From Candidatus Fimimorpha faecalis (GTDB lineage: Bacteria; Bacillota; Clostridia; Lachnospirales; Lachnospiraceae): a DNA stretch of 58,766 nt. Of this stretch, positions 7,771-16,321 are shown piece by piece. The stretch spans positions 1 to 58,766 of the forward strand of contig DVHN01000052.1 of assembly GCA_018712075.1 (NCBI GenBank), given 5' to 3'. The notes beneath the pieces were generated by a model. The model was not told where the DNA came from. It made no database searches and saw nothing but the letters and a program-made list of their open reading frames with translations. A program made the translations under genes and the position numbers. The first letter of the stretch is position 1. Each line of letters opens with the position of its first letter.

Positions 7771-9068
7771 GACAATACCTCCATTTTCAGATCTTTTGCT
7801 TCTTTCGCAGCTCTAACTAATTCTTCTGTAATAAATAAAGTCACTTCAAATCCTAACATATTAGATGCCTTATCAGAATGTACCATAGCAATTCCTTTTT
7901 TTCTAAGTCTAGCTGCATATTCATGGCCTAAATATAAATTTGGATGTAGTACATCATAAATAGATTGCATAGGAGCAATATTAGCACTTTTGGCTACATA
8001 TGGATTGGTGACTTCTAGGATTTTTTCTACGGCCTGCTTATCTTTTTCTTCTTCATACTCAGAAAGTTGAATAATGAGAGGAGACATTCCTTCTTCTACC
8101 ATAAATTGGTTAAATTCTATACAGTCAAATGGAGTATTTCCATAGATGTAAGTGATTCCTTCTAACTCTTTTGATGCAGCTTGCTTGGATTGTTTTGCCT
8201 GTTCGTATAAACTTTCTAATTGTAACGGAAGCTCTTTTTTTAAACAGATAAATAATTGTTTATATGCCTCATAGATATGTGTTGGCTGTGTGAACTTGTT
8301 AAAGAACACGTAGGGAATACCAAAATGTTGTTCCATTTTTTTGGCAAGAGGTAATGCAATAGGGTGAACTACAATGTTTAATTTTGCCTGAGGTGCCTTA
8401 CGGATCTCTTCTATGCTGCATCCACATGGTAATTGCATTCCGATTTCCACTTGATTTTCCTTTAAAATTCGACAAAGTTCCGTGGAAGCAAAATTTCCCA
8501 TACGCTGTCCTAAAACGTTGACAGTTTCTCCTTTTGGTTGTTTTTCCATAAGTTGAAAACAAGCAGTAATCACACGTTCTAATCCAGGCATGTGGTTTTC
8601 ACATTTGAAATGTTCTGTATGCACTGGGAGAACAGATATTTGAAATTTTTCACTCATTGCATCGGCAAGAGCATCCGCATCATCTCCTATAATTTCCACT
8701 ACACAAGTGGTTACAAGGAATACAACTTTAGGTTTGTATTCCTCTACTAATTCTTTCATAGCTATTTCTAACTTTTTCTTGGAACCAAACGTTATATCTC
8801 TGCTGTCTAATACAACAGATACGCATCTTCCTGTCACACCGCCAAATTCTTCTGAATATAGTGTCATATGTTTTGTATAATAGGAACATTCATCGGTTCC
8901 TATTATCATAATAACAGCATCTTCAATTCCACGTACAGCCATAGCTGCTCCCATTAAAGGACAATGTGTTCCTGGGAATAATGCAGCGGTCAGAGGAGCT
9001 ACATCTTTTATGGAAGTGATATCTCCGAGTTTTCCAAGCTTTCCTAATAATTCTTTTCCATTCATCAT
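7767..9068 (-). CDS. Nitrogenase component-1-like subunit, NifD-type with three cluster Cys
   Basis: A 433-residue nitrogenase-like catalytic subunit. Three conserved cysteines sit where NifD/BchN ligate the interface iron-sulfur cluster: C36 (GTHCPLMGA), C61 (GTDECSYY) and C122 (VTTCVVEIIGDD). HTEHFKCENH and a typical middle domain follow. No NifD-like C-terminal Cys/His pair for FeMo-cofactor is evident, which argues against nitrogen fixation. It starts the downstream half of the operon after a 143-bp structured gap; the site before ATGATG is weak (AGAAGGG, 13 nt away). By analogy with DPOR, COR and CfbCD it should reduce a bound tetrapyrrole-like or other small substrate with electrons from the NifH-like protein. 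Confidence 0.85.
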   Translation of the reverse strand: MMNGKELLGKLGKLGDITSIKDVAPLTAALFPGTHCPLMGAAMAVRGIEDAVIMIIGTDECSYYTKHMTLYSEEFGGVTGRCVSVVLDSRDITFGSKKKLEIAMKELVEEYKPKVVFLVTTCVVEIIGDDADALADAMSEKFQISVLPVHTEHFKCENHMPGLERVITACFQLMEKQPKGETVNVLGQRMGNFASTELCRILKENQVEIGMQLPCGCSIEEIRKAPQAKLNIVVHPIALPLAKKMEQHFGIPYVFFNKFTQPTHIYEAYKQLFICLKKELPLQLESLYEQAKQSKQAASKELEGITYIYGNTPFDCIEFNQFMVEEGMSPLIIQLSEYEEEKDKQAVEKILEVTNPYVAKSANIAPMQSIYDVLHPNLYLGHEYAARLRKKGIAMVHSDKASNMLGFEVTLFITEELVRAAKEAKDLKMEVLS

Positions 9069-9211
9069 ATATAATTGTTTTCCCTTCTAACAAGTGATGT
9101 TGGGATCAAAAGGTATTTTGATCCCATGATGCTACAGATTTCTCTGCATTACATGCTCACGAAATCTTCAAAACGTCTTGGTCAGGCTAGCATGGCCGTT
9201 CGACCTTGGTA
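9069..9211 (-). promoter_or_regulatory. Structured intercistronic region before the NifD-like gene
   Basis: A 143-bp gap inside an otherwise tightly packed operon. On the minus strand it holds three possible hairpins in order: GGTC...GGC/GCC...GACC, AGATTTC/GAAATCT, and a perfect 11-bp stem TGGGATCAAAA/TTTTGATCCCA with a 4-nt loop (9101-9126). None has a T-run, so an mRNA-processing or stability element, or a translational control leader, is likelier than a terminator. Confidence 0.45.
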
Positions 9212-9991
9212 TTAACAAATTTCTTTATATACAATTAGTGGTTTTTTTCTTTTCTTTAGCCATACCACATCACAGTCTACATTGTAGACTTCTTTCATCA
9301 TCTTTGCTGTGATTACATCTTCAGGTCTTCCCTCATCATATTTTTTACCATTTTGAATAACGATAATATGATCACTTATTTCGAGTGCTTGACCTAGATC
9401 ATGGAGAACCATAACAATACCAATGCCAGATTCTTGATTTACCTTTTTTATAAGGCGCATGGTTTCTAGCTGATGGGAGATGTCAAGGTAAGTGGTCGGT
9501 TCATCTAAAAACATCATTTCTGGTTGTTGCGCCATAACTGTGGCAATCCACACTCGTTGAGCTTCTCCGCCAGAGCATTCTTGAATAGATTTCTCTTTTA
9601 ACTTATATACGCCAGTAGAATGCATTGCCCATTCAATGATTTTTTCATCTTGTTCCTGATTTCGTTTGTACCATTTTTGGTATGGCATTCTTCCATAGCT
9701 AACTAAATCTTTTACTTTAAAGTCTGGAGGAGCTGTATGCATTTGAGGCAGAACTCCAATTTGCTGGGCCAATTCTTTCGTTCCAAATTTTTGTAATTCT
9801 CTTCCATTTAAATATACAGCTCCTTTTTGATAGTTTAAAAGACGTGTCACTGCTTTTAATACGGTTGACTTTCCAGAGCCATTTGGTCCGATAATTGTTG
9901 TAATTTTTCCTTTTTCTAAGTGAATATTTAGTTGATCAACAACAACAGTATCTCCATATGCGACCTGAAGATTTTTTGCTCTAATTTCCAT
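9212..9991 (-). CDS. FecE/FepC-type ABC transporter ATPase
   Basis: Energises import by the binding-protein-dependent transporter of the same operon. The 259-residue protein shows Walker A GPNGSGKST, Q-loop LPQMH, signature CSGGEAQR (S of LSGGQ kept, Q replaced by E), and Walker B MMFLDEPTTYLD, which is the iron-siderophore/heme/B12 subgroup pattern. Start overlaps the permease gene by 11 bp. In the iron-chelate family one ATPase serves two copies of a FecCD permease. Confidence 0.92.
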   Translation of the reverse strand: MEIRAKNLQVAYGDTVVVDQLNIHLEKGKITTIIGPNGSGKSTVLKAVTRLLNYQKGAVYLNGRELQKFGTKELAQQIGVLPQMHTAPPDFKVKDLVSYGRMPYQKWYKRNQEQDEKIIEWAMHSTGVYKLKEKSIQECSGGEAQRVWIATVMAQQPEMMFLDEPTTYLDISHQLETMRLIKKVNQESGIGIVMVLHDLGQALEISDHIIVIQNGKKYDEGRPEDVITAKMMKEVYNVDCDVVWLKKRKKPLIVYKEIC

Positions 9992-11003
9992 AAGAACCTC
10001 CTTTTTTTCTTAACATATATAAGAAAAATGGTCCGCCTGATACGGCCATTACAATGCCAACAGGAATTTCCATTCCTGGTACAATGCTGCGGCCAACCGT
10101 ATCAGCAAACAGTAAAATATCAGCACCAAGTACAATACTTACTGGAAGCATAACTTTATAATTTGAACCGACTAGAATTCTGGCAATATGAGGAACTACA
10201 AGTCCCACAAAGCCGATCATTCCAGCAACAGCTACCGTAGCTGCGGCTAAAAATGCTGCAACTGCGGATAGAACAATACGGCTTAAGTTTACTTTAATAC
10301 CAAGACTTTTTGCCATTTCATCTCCAAGTTGGAGTGCGTTGGCATTTGGGATGCAGAAAAATGCAAGTATAATTCCGATTCCTGCATAGACAACTAAAAC
10401 CTGAACTTGAGACCAGCTTTTTCCAGAGAGACTTCCATTTAAGAAAGAAAGGATACCTTGAAGATTGTCAGAATTCATTAGCTGTAGAAGAGAGGTATAG
10501 GCTCCCAATACGGAGTTGATTGCAACACCAGAAAGAATGATTCTGGTAGGATCCACACCACGTTTCCATGCCATAGAATAGATTAGAAAACATGCAAGTG
10601 CAGCACCTGTAAATGCAAACAAAGGCAGGGAAGAAAGCATTCCTGGAAAGATAAGCAAGATGGTGCTGGCTGCTGTTGCAGCTCCAGCAGAGACTCCAAT
10701 TGTACCAGGATCGGCTAAAGGATTTTTCATAACCGATTGGAGAAGGGCTCCTGATGCAGAAAGAGAAGCCCCAATGATGAGTGCAAGAAGAATTCGAGGT
10801 AATCGTAAGTTTAGTACAATCATCTTAACTGGGCTTTTTCCATCTTGAAACAATTCTGTTAAAATAGTCGAGACAGAATATCCAGCGCTTCCTACTGCGG
10901 CAGAAAGTAAGCAAAGTATGATTAAAATGATGAATAGTATACTTAATACAATACTGACTCGCAAAACTTCATGTTTCTTCTTACCCATTGCTATTACATT
11001 CAT
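9981..11003 (-). CDS. FecCD-family permease of iron-chelate/corrinoid-type importer
   Basis: A 340-residue polytopic inner-membrane permease of the FecCD/BtuC family, expected to have about ten transmembrane helices and to act as a homodimer because only one permease gene is present. Signature segments are LRLPRILLALIIGASL-like near residue 70, NPLADPGTIGVSAGA, GFVGLVVPHIARI and the C-terminal EIPVGIVMAVSGGPFF. AAAGG stands just before the ATG. The substrate class is iron-siderophore, heme or corrinoid by family; the nitrogenase-like neighbours favour a metallo- or tetrapyrrole-type ligand. Confidence 0.92.
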   Translation of the reverse strand: MNVIAMGKKKHEVLRVSIVLSILFIILIILCLLSAAVGSAGYSVSTILTELFQDGKSPVKMIVLNLRLPRILLALIIGASLSASGALLQSVMKNPLADPGTIGVSAGAATAASTILLIFPGMLSSLPLFAFTGAALACFLIYSMAWKRGVDPTRIILSGVAINSVLGAYTSLLQLMNSDNLQGILSFLNGSLSGKSWSQVQVLVVYAGIGIILAFFCIPNANALQLGDEMAKSLGIKVNLSRIVLSAVAAFLAAATVAVAGMIGFVGLVVPHIARILVGSNYKVMLPVSIVLGADILLFADTVGRSIVPGMEIPVGIVMAVSGGPFFLYMLRKKGGSYGN

Positions 11004-11018
11004 CCTTTCTCATCTGTG

Positions 11019-12074
11019 TTATTGTAACGTTTCTTCTAACATATCCATTAATGTATTTAAACTATTAATAATGTACATTCCTTTGGATTTCACATATTCA
11101 TTAGGAAGATAGATGATTTTTCCATTCTTTACTGCATCTAGGTTGTTCCAGATTTGTGGATTGGCATCAAATTCTGCCTGAAACATTTTTTCTACATCTT
11201 CACTTGTCTGAGCCATTGGTGAAATTGCAAAAATAACCTCAGGATTCATTTCTACTAATTTTTCCATATCAAGTGGTGCAGTGCGCTCGGATGGATCAAT
11301 TAAGCTATCAGATAAATTTTCAAACGGTAACAAGGAAAGCATACTTCCTAAATATCCTTCGCTAGTCTGCTGATAGGCAGGAGAAAGTGAGAATAAAATC
11401 ATCATTTTCTTTGTATCATGATTTTGAGCGTATTCGTTTGCTCTATCTTCTACTTCCTTAAATTCGGCCTCAATTGCGGCTTTTTCTTCCTCTCCACCAA
11501 AGGCTTCTCCAAATACAACGGCAGCTTCCTTTACTTCTTCATAAGTGGTAGAAGGGCCTTCACTAGAGTAGTAGACTGGAATATCGGCATCATCAAGTAA
11601 TTTTCCATAATCTTCTTTTAAGTGCTCGCCCATAATGACTAAGTCTGGTTCTAATGCAATAATACTTTCGGTATCCACTTCACTCATTCCAGTTTCAATC
11701 GTTGGTAATTCTTCTACCCAATCTGGATAATCAATTCCAGAAGCAGTACTTGTAATTGCAATTGGTTTGATATCACAACGTACTAAGATCTGTAATGCAG
11801 CGTTGGATAAGCAAACAATTTTTTCTGGTTCTTTTTCTAATTCTAATGCATCGCCCTCAGAGTCTGTCATATAACTTGGATACTTAATTGTAAAGTGATC
11901 TTCTTCTTGGGGTGTTTTTTCGGTTTCTGTGTTTTTTGTAGTTTTTTCTTCACTAGATCCTTCGTTAGAAGTTGTATTGGATAAATTATTTGTGGATGGT
12001 TGACTACCACAGCCTGCAAACATACTTACGGTTAAAATTCCTGATAATAAAAAGGCTCCTATTCTTCTTCTCAT
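11019..12074 (-). CDS. Periplasmic-binding-type lipoprotein of the nitrogenase-linked importer
   Basis: A 351-residue FecB/BtuF-like solute-binding protein. An Arg-rich signal peptide ends in lipobox FAGC (Cys near residue 22), followed by a Ser/Thr/Asn/Glu-rich linker and the mature domain starting around residue 80 (EKIVCLSNAALQILVRC). The TESIIALEPDLVIMGEH segment is the typical helix-backbone link of class III binding proteins. It is anchored outside the membrane and delivers ligand to the FecCD permease encoded 15 bp downstream. Which chelate it binds cannot be read from sequence. Confidence 0.9.
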   Translation of the reverse strand: MRRRIGAFLLSGILTVSMFAGCGSQPSTNNLSNTTSNEGSSEEKTTKNTETEKTPQEEDHFTIKYPSYMTDSEGDALELEKEPEKIVCLSNAALQILVRCDIKPIAITSTASGIDYPDWVEELPTIETGMSEVDTESIIALEPDLVIMGEHLKEDYGKLLDDADIPVYYSSEGPSTTYEEVKEAAVVFGEAFGGEEEKAAIEAEFKEVEDRANEYAQNHDTKKMMILFSLSPAYQQTSEGYLGSMLSLLPFENLSDSLIDPSERTAPLDMEKLVEMNPEVIFAISPMAQTSEDVEKMFQAEFDANPQIWNNLDAVKNGKIIYLPNEYVKSKGMYIINSLNTLMDMLEETLQ

Positions 12075-12101
12075 TTTTTTCTCCTATTCATTTTTTTATT
12101 G

Positions 12102-12878
12102 TTAAATTATTTCTTTTTTAGCAATATCTTGACTTATATGTAAAATTTCATCTGCAAGTTTGCTATATACATTTTTCATGATTGAGTTCTCTAAAGTTTC
12201 AAAAATGGTTCCACCTTTTTCTTCTGCCTTTTGAATATCTCCACATCGTGGAATGTAAGCTACGATTTGTGTACCAATTTCATCTACAGCTTTTTGTACA
12301 ATATCCTGTTCGTTTTCAATGTTCTTAGCATTTAAAATCAGTCCGCCTAGTCTTGCATAGCCTCGTTTGCCATAGTTTTTTATAGCTTGAGCAATATTGT
12401 TTGCTGCATACAAACTCATCATTTCTCCAGAAGAAACGATGAATACCTCTTTGGCATAACCCTCTCGGATTGGCATAGCAAAACCTCCGCATACAACATC
12501 GCCAAGTACATCATAGATTACAATATCTGGTTGAAATACTTTAAAAGCATTCAATTCTTCTAATTTTTCAAATGCTGAAATAATTCCTCGTCCAGCACAT
12601 CCAATTCCAGGCATAGGACCACCGGATTCTACGCATAAAATATCGTTATATCCTTTATAAACAATATCTTCTAATATTAAATCTTCGCCTTTTTCACGCA
12701 GCTGCTCTAAAACAGTAGGGATTCTTTTCCCTCCCATTAATGTTTTTGTAGAATCTGCTTTTGGATCACAGCCGATTTGCATTACCCTGTATCCTTTATG
12801 AGACAATGCTGCAGATAAATTGGAAGTGGTTGTAGATTTGCCGATTCCGCCTTTGCCATAAATAGCGATCTTACGCAT
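12102..12878 (-). CDS. NifH-like ATP-dependent reductase, first gene of operon
   Basis: A 258-residue homologue of nitrogenase iron protein / BchL / CfbC: a homodimeric ATPase with one [4Fe-4S] cluster that feeds electrons to a component-1 partner. Walker A is YGKGGIGKSTTT (residues 7-18), with the deviant-Walker Lys; switch and cluster residues are C94 (GIGCAGRG) and C130 (DVVCGGFAMP), both ligands present. Start at 12878 is set by AGGAGA 4 nt upstream; the reading from 12917 is rejected. It leads the operon H - binding protein - permease - ATPase - D - K - flavodoxin. Only one NifH copy and no nifENB genes are seen, so nitrogen fixation is unlikely. Confidence 0.9.
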   Translation of the reverse strand: MRKIAIYGKGGIGKSTTTSNLSAALSHKGYRVMQIGCDPKADSTKTLMGGKRIPTVLEQLREKGEDLILEDIVYKGYNDILCVESGGPMPGIGCAGRGIISAFEKLEELNAFKVFQPDIVIYDVLGDVVCGGFAMPIREGYAKEVFIVSSGEMMSLYAANNIAQAIKNYGKRGYARLGGLILNAKNIENEQDIVQKAVDEIGTQIVAYIPRCGDIQKAEEKGGTIFETLENSIMKNVYSKLADEILHISQDIAKKEII

Positions 12879-12940
12879 AATATCTCCTTTCTTATGTTGA
12901 CAAAGTCTTATTTCCATTTATAATATACAGTATATGGAGG

Positions 12941-12958
12941 GGTTAGCCTTATCTAACC
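12941..12958. promoter_or_regulatory. Palindromic operator between nitrogenase-like operon and AraC gene
   Basis: GGTTAG-N6-CTAACC, a perfect 6-bp dyad. On the minus strand it ends 6 nt before TATACT, a plausible -10 box of the nitrogenase-like operon, so it covers the -35 region. A near copy (14 of 18 positions) lies upstream of the second ABC transporter at 24986-25003. The dyad resembles half-sites of DtxR-type iron regulators, but that assignment is inference. Confidence 0.6.
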
Positions 12959-13051
12959 AACAATCCAAAGTATAGCATAGTTTTTTAAAAAAAACCTTAA
13001 AATTTTTAATAAAAACTTTAAAATTTTTTTACTTGATGAGAGGAATATTTA

Positions 13052-13738
13052 ATGAATAAGTATGTTTTGGATTCTTTATATAATCATAAAATGATTTGTG
13101 AAACATTATTGAAAAGTGGCTATACTGCGGCTGTGACACTTTTTCATCAAAGAGCATCTTGCCTTCATGAACAGCCTGAAGATGAACTGCCTGTTCTTCG
13201 ATGTATTTATCTTACTTCTTTAAATAAAAGTCTTTATAATTTTATTCTGTTTGCTTGGGATCTTTCTTTGGCAGAATGCTGTTATGAAAATACAGCTTAT
13301 TCTCATCATTATAGAGATGAAACATTTTTTTTGGAAGCAGGGGAAAAGATTATTTTGTCCTATTCTCATCTGATTTGTGCTGCTGGTCCTCAAACTTCTT
13401 ATATAGAGAAAGCATGTGATTATATAAAAAATAATCTCGATCAAGAATTAACTTTGGAGATTGTAGCACAGAATATTTATATTAGTAATTCCTACCTTTC
13501 CCAACATTTCAAAAATATTACAGGACAAAAGTTTTCTGAGTATGTTAGTAACCAACGAATTATTCTTGCCAGAAATTTGCTTCTTACAACAGAACTAAAA
13601 ATAGATGAGATTGCTCAAAAATGTGGATTTTTATCATCTACCTATTTTTCTACTGTGTTTAAAAAAAGAACACAATTTACTCCAAGTCATTTTCGCAAAT
13701 GTTTTGCTGGAATATCTCAGTATCAGAGTATTAAATAA
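13052..13738 (+). CDS. AraC-family regulator, divergent from the nitrogenase-like operon
   Basis: A 228-residue transcription factor. The C-terminal 100 residues are a double helix-turn-helix AraC/XylS domain: LTLEIVAQNIYISNSYLSQHF is the first HTH and IDEIAQKCGFLSSTYFSTVF the second. The N-terminal part (about 1-120) has no recognised ligand fold and carries several Cys, which could sense metal or redox. It starts after GAGAGGAA. Being divergent from the operon across a shared 170-bp region, it is the obvious candidate regulator. Confidence 0.88.
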   Translation: MNKYVLDSLYNHKMICETLLKSGYTAAVTLFHQRASCLHEQPEDELPVLRCIYLTSLNKSLYNFILFAWDLSLAECCYENTAYSHHYRDETFFLEAGEKIILSYSHLICAAGPQTSYIEKACDYIKNNLDQELTLEIVAQNIYISNSYLSQHFKNITGQKFSEYVSNQRIILARNLLLTTELKIDEIAQKCGFLSSTYFSTVFKKRTQFTPSHFRKCFAGISQYQSIK

Positions 13739-13795
13739 AATTTTATAGAGATTTAGTACGTTTCCAGAAAAAAATGTTATTTTTGTCGAAATATG

Positions 13796-13825
13796 ATGAC
13801 AAAGGTATAGGATATATGGTATAAT
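13796..13825 (+). promoter_or_regulatory. Promoter of the DUF975 gene
   Basis: ATGACA, 18-bp spacer and perfect TATAAT, 50 bp before the chosen ATG. Confidence 0.55.
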
Positions 13826-13875
13826 AAATACAAATAAGACGTGTATCAATAATTAAATTGAGAGGGGTTGATGAT

Positions 13876-14643
13876 ATGAGTTGGGAACGAGCAGAATTAA
13901 AGAGACGAGCAAAGATTGCATTGAAGAGAAACTATTGGAGATGTGTACTGGTTGCGTTTATTTTGATTTTATTATCTGGAAATACAAATAACTCTACTAC
14001 ATCTCGTATAAACAGGAATGTAGAAAGTATTGTAGGAACAGAATCTACCACCAGTATGAATAGTATAAAAAGAGAATATCAGGATATATTATTGGATCAA
14101 GTTCCTATTCCATTTGTTTATTTCTGGAGAATTGTTACTCCTATCCTTATAATTTTCATTGTTTTAATTGGAATTGTACTGAACATATTTATCGTTGAGC
14201 CGCTTATGGTAGGAGAAAAGAGTTTCTTTATTAAAAATACTGCTGGAAAAGCAAAGGTAGGCAATCTATTAGTTCCTTTTAGAAATGGAAATTATGGTAC
14301 GATTGTAGTAACTTGTTTCCTGCGTAATTTATTTAACTTTTTATGGTGTTTACTTTTAATTGTACCTGGAATTGTAAAAATGTATGAGTACCGTATGATT
14401 CCATATCTTCTAGCAGATGACCCAAAATTGAGCCGACAGGATGCATTTCGGATTAGTAAGGAAATGATGGATGGTCAGAAATTAGATACATTTGTATTGG
14501 ATCTTTCCTTTTTGGGATGGAGTATTCTAGGGACGTTAACGTTTGGTCTATTGGCAATCTTTTTCGTAAATCCATATTGGAGAGCTACGAATGCAGAATT
14601 ATATTTAAAATTAAAACAAAACTATATGGACTATCACAGATAA
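13876..14643 (+). CDS. DUF975-family integral membrane protein
   Basis: A 255-residue membrane protein. The opening MSWERAELKRRAKIALKRNYW is characteristic of DUF975 proteins of Firmicutes. Hydrophobic segments lie around residues 20-35, 85-110, 145-175 and 215-235; the segment LVPGIVKMYEYRMIPYLLADDP is the family's conserved core. Start at ATG 13876, 8 nt after GAGAGGGG; the TTG at 13858 is rejected. Function unknown; a terminator hairpin follows. Confidence 0.75.
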   Translation: MSWERAELKRRAKIALKRNYWRCVLVAFILILLSGNTNNSTTSRINRNVESIVGTESTTSMNSIKREYQDILLDQVPIPFVYFWRIVTPILIIFIVLIGIVLNIFIVEPLMVGEKSFFIKNTAGKAKVGNLLVPFRNGNYGTIVVTCFLRNLFNFLWCLLLIVPGIVKMYEYRMIPYLLADDPKLSRQDAFRISKEMMDGQKLDTFVLDLSFLGWSILGTLTFGLLAIFFVNPYWRATNAELYLKLKQNYMDYHR

Positions 14644-14687
14644 TGGAATAGGGAAATATAAAAGATCTCTTAAATATGTCACGATAA

Positions 14688-14753
14688 TAAAAACTGGTAG
14701 ATATTGGAAATAAAATAGGTAATCCACCTTAAAAGAATATCTACCAGTTTTTT
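14688..14753 (+). terminator. Terminator after the DUF975 gene
   Basis: Arms AAACTGGTAGATATT and AATATCTACCAGTTT are perfect complements around a 30-nt loop, followed by TTTTTT. Confidence 0.8.
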
Positions 14754-14807
14754 CAAAAATATGGTATGATACAAGAGTAAAAAGATCGTGCATTGTGAGG
14801 GATGGCA

Positions 14808-15578
14808 ATGAAAAAATTAATTCACTGTAAATCTTGTGGAGCTGAATTTGAAGAAAATCTGGCGAAATGTCCTTATTGCGGTACACTGAATTATAAGGGA
14901 GCAGAACAAGAATATTTAAACAAGTTAAAAAATATTCAAGAAGATATGGAAGATTTGCAAGAGGTTCCAGAAGATGAAGTAAAAAAAGAAATAAAACAGC
15001 AGGGGAAGTTTATAGGAAAAGTAATCTTAATCATAGGTATTCCCATAATTGCAATAGCTTTGCTATTATATTGGATTAATCGAGATCCAGAAAGGGATAG
15101 AAAAGAGGATTATCTTTGGATGCAGGAGAACTTTCCGATTATGGATGAGTTATATGAGGATGAGAATTATGAAGAATTGATGGGATTTTATTTGGATGAG
15201 AGGAACACACAGAGTGCGGTATGGGAATGGGAGCATGCAGATTTTTGTAATCTTTATTTGAATATTATGGAGATGAATGAGATTTTAAATATGGAAGAAC
15301 AAGGGGAAGAGATTACAAGGCATGATTATGAAACTTTATTTTATTTAGAATGGACTATAAAAGGAATTCCATTTCGAGATGATATTGATGAAGAAGAAGA
15401 AAAACGTCTTGAACCATACTATAGTCGAGTTTTGTCAGATTTAGAATCCCGTTGGAATATGAGTCAAGAAGATTATCAGATGTTTTTGGAACAAGTAGAA
15501 AAAAATCATGGCATAGTGAATTATGAAGACTGTATGAATTATATGGAAGAATGGTATGAAAGGGAGGATAAATCATGA
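14808..15578 (+). CDS. Zinc-ribbon, single-pass membrane protein A
   Basis: A 256-residue protein. An N-terminal zinc ribbon (CKSCGAEFEENLAKCPYCG, two CxxC pairs, residues 7-25) is followed by a charged coiled-coil stretch, one transmembrane helix (VILIIGIPIIAIALLLYWI, about 68-87) and an acidic extracytoplasmic domain rich in Glu, Asp, Tyr and Trp. The second ATG is chosen because GAGGG would touch the first. It overlaps the next gene by 4 bp. Same plan (ribbon-TM-acidic tail) as its neighbour, so the pair likely arose by duplication. Function unknown. Confidence 0.75.
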   Translation: MKKLIHCKSCGAEFEENLAKCPYCGTLNYKGAEQEYLNKLKNIQEDMEDLQEVPEDEVKKEIKQQGKFIGKVILIIGIPIIAIALLLYWINRDPERDRKEDYLWMQENFPIMDELYEDENYEELMGFYLDERNTQSAVWEWEHADFCNLYLNIMEMNEILNMEEQGEEITRHDYETLFYLEWTIKGIPFRDDIDEEEEKRLEPYYSRVLSDLESRWNMSQEDYQMFLEQVEKNHGIVNYEDCMNYMEEWYEREDKS

Positions 15579-16321
15579 AATGTCCGTATTGCGGTGGTAA
15601 TTTATCACTGGAAGATGAAACATGTCCGCATTGTGGAAGGCTGAATGAACAAGCTTTGCAACATGTAAAAGATATGAAACATTATAAAGGGGAATTTGAG
15701 CATACAAAGAAGCATGTGTACATAACAACCAATCGATATACCAGAGTAGTTGTTCGAGTTGTGATTATTGCGGTCTTATTCTTTATAATCATTGTGTTAT
15801 ATAATTTGGGAGCAAATTCCTATGCCATTGTACACAGCATAGGACAATATCAATCCAAACGTCATGCAGCAGAATATATGGAACAATTGGATCAATATAT
15901 AGAAGAGGAGAATTTTGCTGCTTTCACAGTATTTTGTAATGAACATAAAATCGATTGTTATGAAGAACCGTATACAAGTTATGTACCAATAAAGCAGACG
16001 GCGCAAAGTTATTTCAATCTCTATGAGGATATTATGCAATTGGTATGTCCGACAGAATATCAAGAACAATCGAGAGAAATAGAACAGATGACAGAGAGTT
16101 TGGATTATTTTTATTCTTGTATGGATATGGAACGATATGAGTATTATGAAGGGGCAGATAGTGAATCCAATCGGAATGTGTTAGAGACGATGGAGCATAA
16201 TATTGCTTTGCTATTGCAAACTTATTTTCATATTTCAGAAGAAGAGACAGAACAATTAAAAGAATTATCACAGGCAAAGCGGGCAGTTTTAATTGAGGAG
16301 GCGATAATTGGTGAAGAGTAA
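15575..16321 (+). CDS. Zinc-ribbon, single-pass membrane protein B
   Basis: A 248-residue protein with an N-terminal zinc ribbon (CPYCGGNLSLEDETCPHCG), a basic juxtamembrane stretch, one transmembrane helix (VVRVVIIAVLFFIIIVLYNLG, about 52-72) and an acidic, helical outer domain. Translationally coupled to protein A (ATGA overlap) and overlapping the next gene. Such ribbons in membrane proteins often bind partners rather than DNA. Probably forms a complex with its two neighbours; no function recognised. Confidence 0.75.
   Translation: MKCPYCGGNLSLEDETCPHCGRLNEQALQHVKDMKHYKGEFEHTKKHVYITTNRYTRVVVRVVIIAVLFFIIIVLYNLGANSYAIVHSIGQYQSKRHAAEYMEQLDQYIEEENFAAFTVFCNEHKIDCYEEPYTSYVPIKQTAQSYFNLYEDIMQLVCPTEYQEQSREIEQMTESLDYFYSCMDMERYEYYEGADSESNRNVLETMEHNIALLLQTYFHISEEETEQLKELSQAKRAVLIEEAIIGEE

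Noticed and set aside
9121-9211. tRNA-like GTTCGA T-loop segment
   Set aside because: No acceptor stem, D arm or anticodon arm can be paired around it.
5960-13738. Nitrogen-fixation (nif) cluster
   Set aside because: There is no nifE, nifN, nifB, second Cys set or FeMo-cofactor ligand, and the genes are interleaved with an importer.
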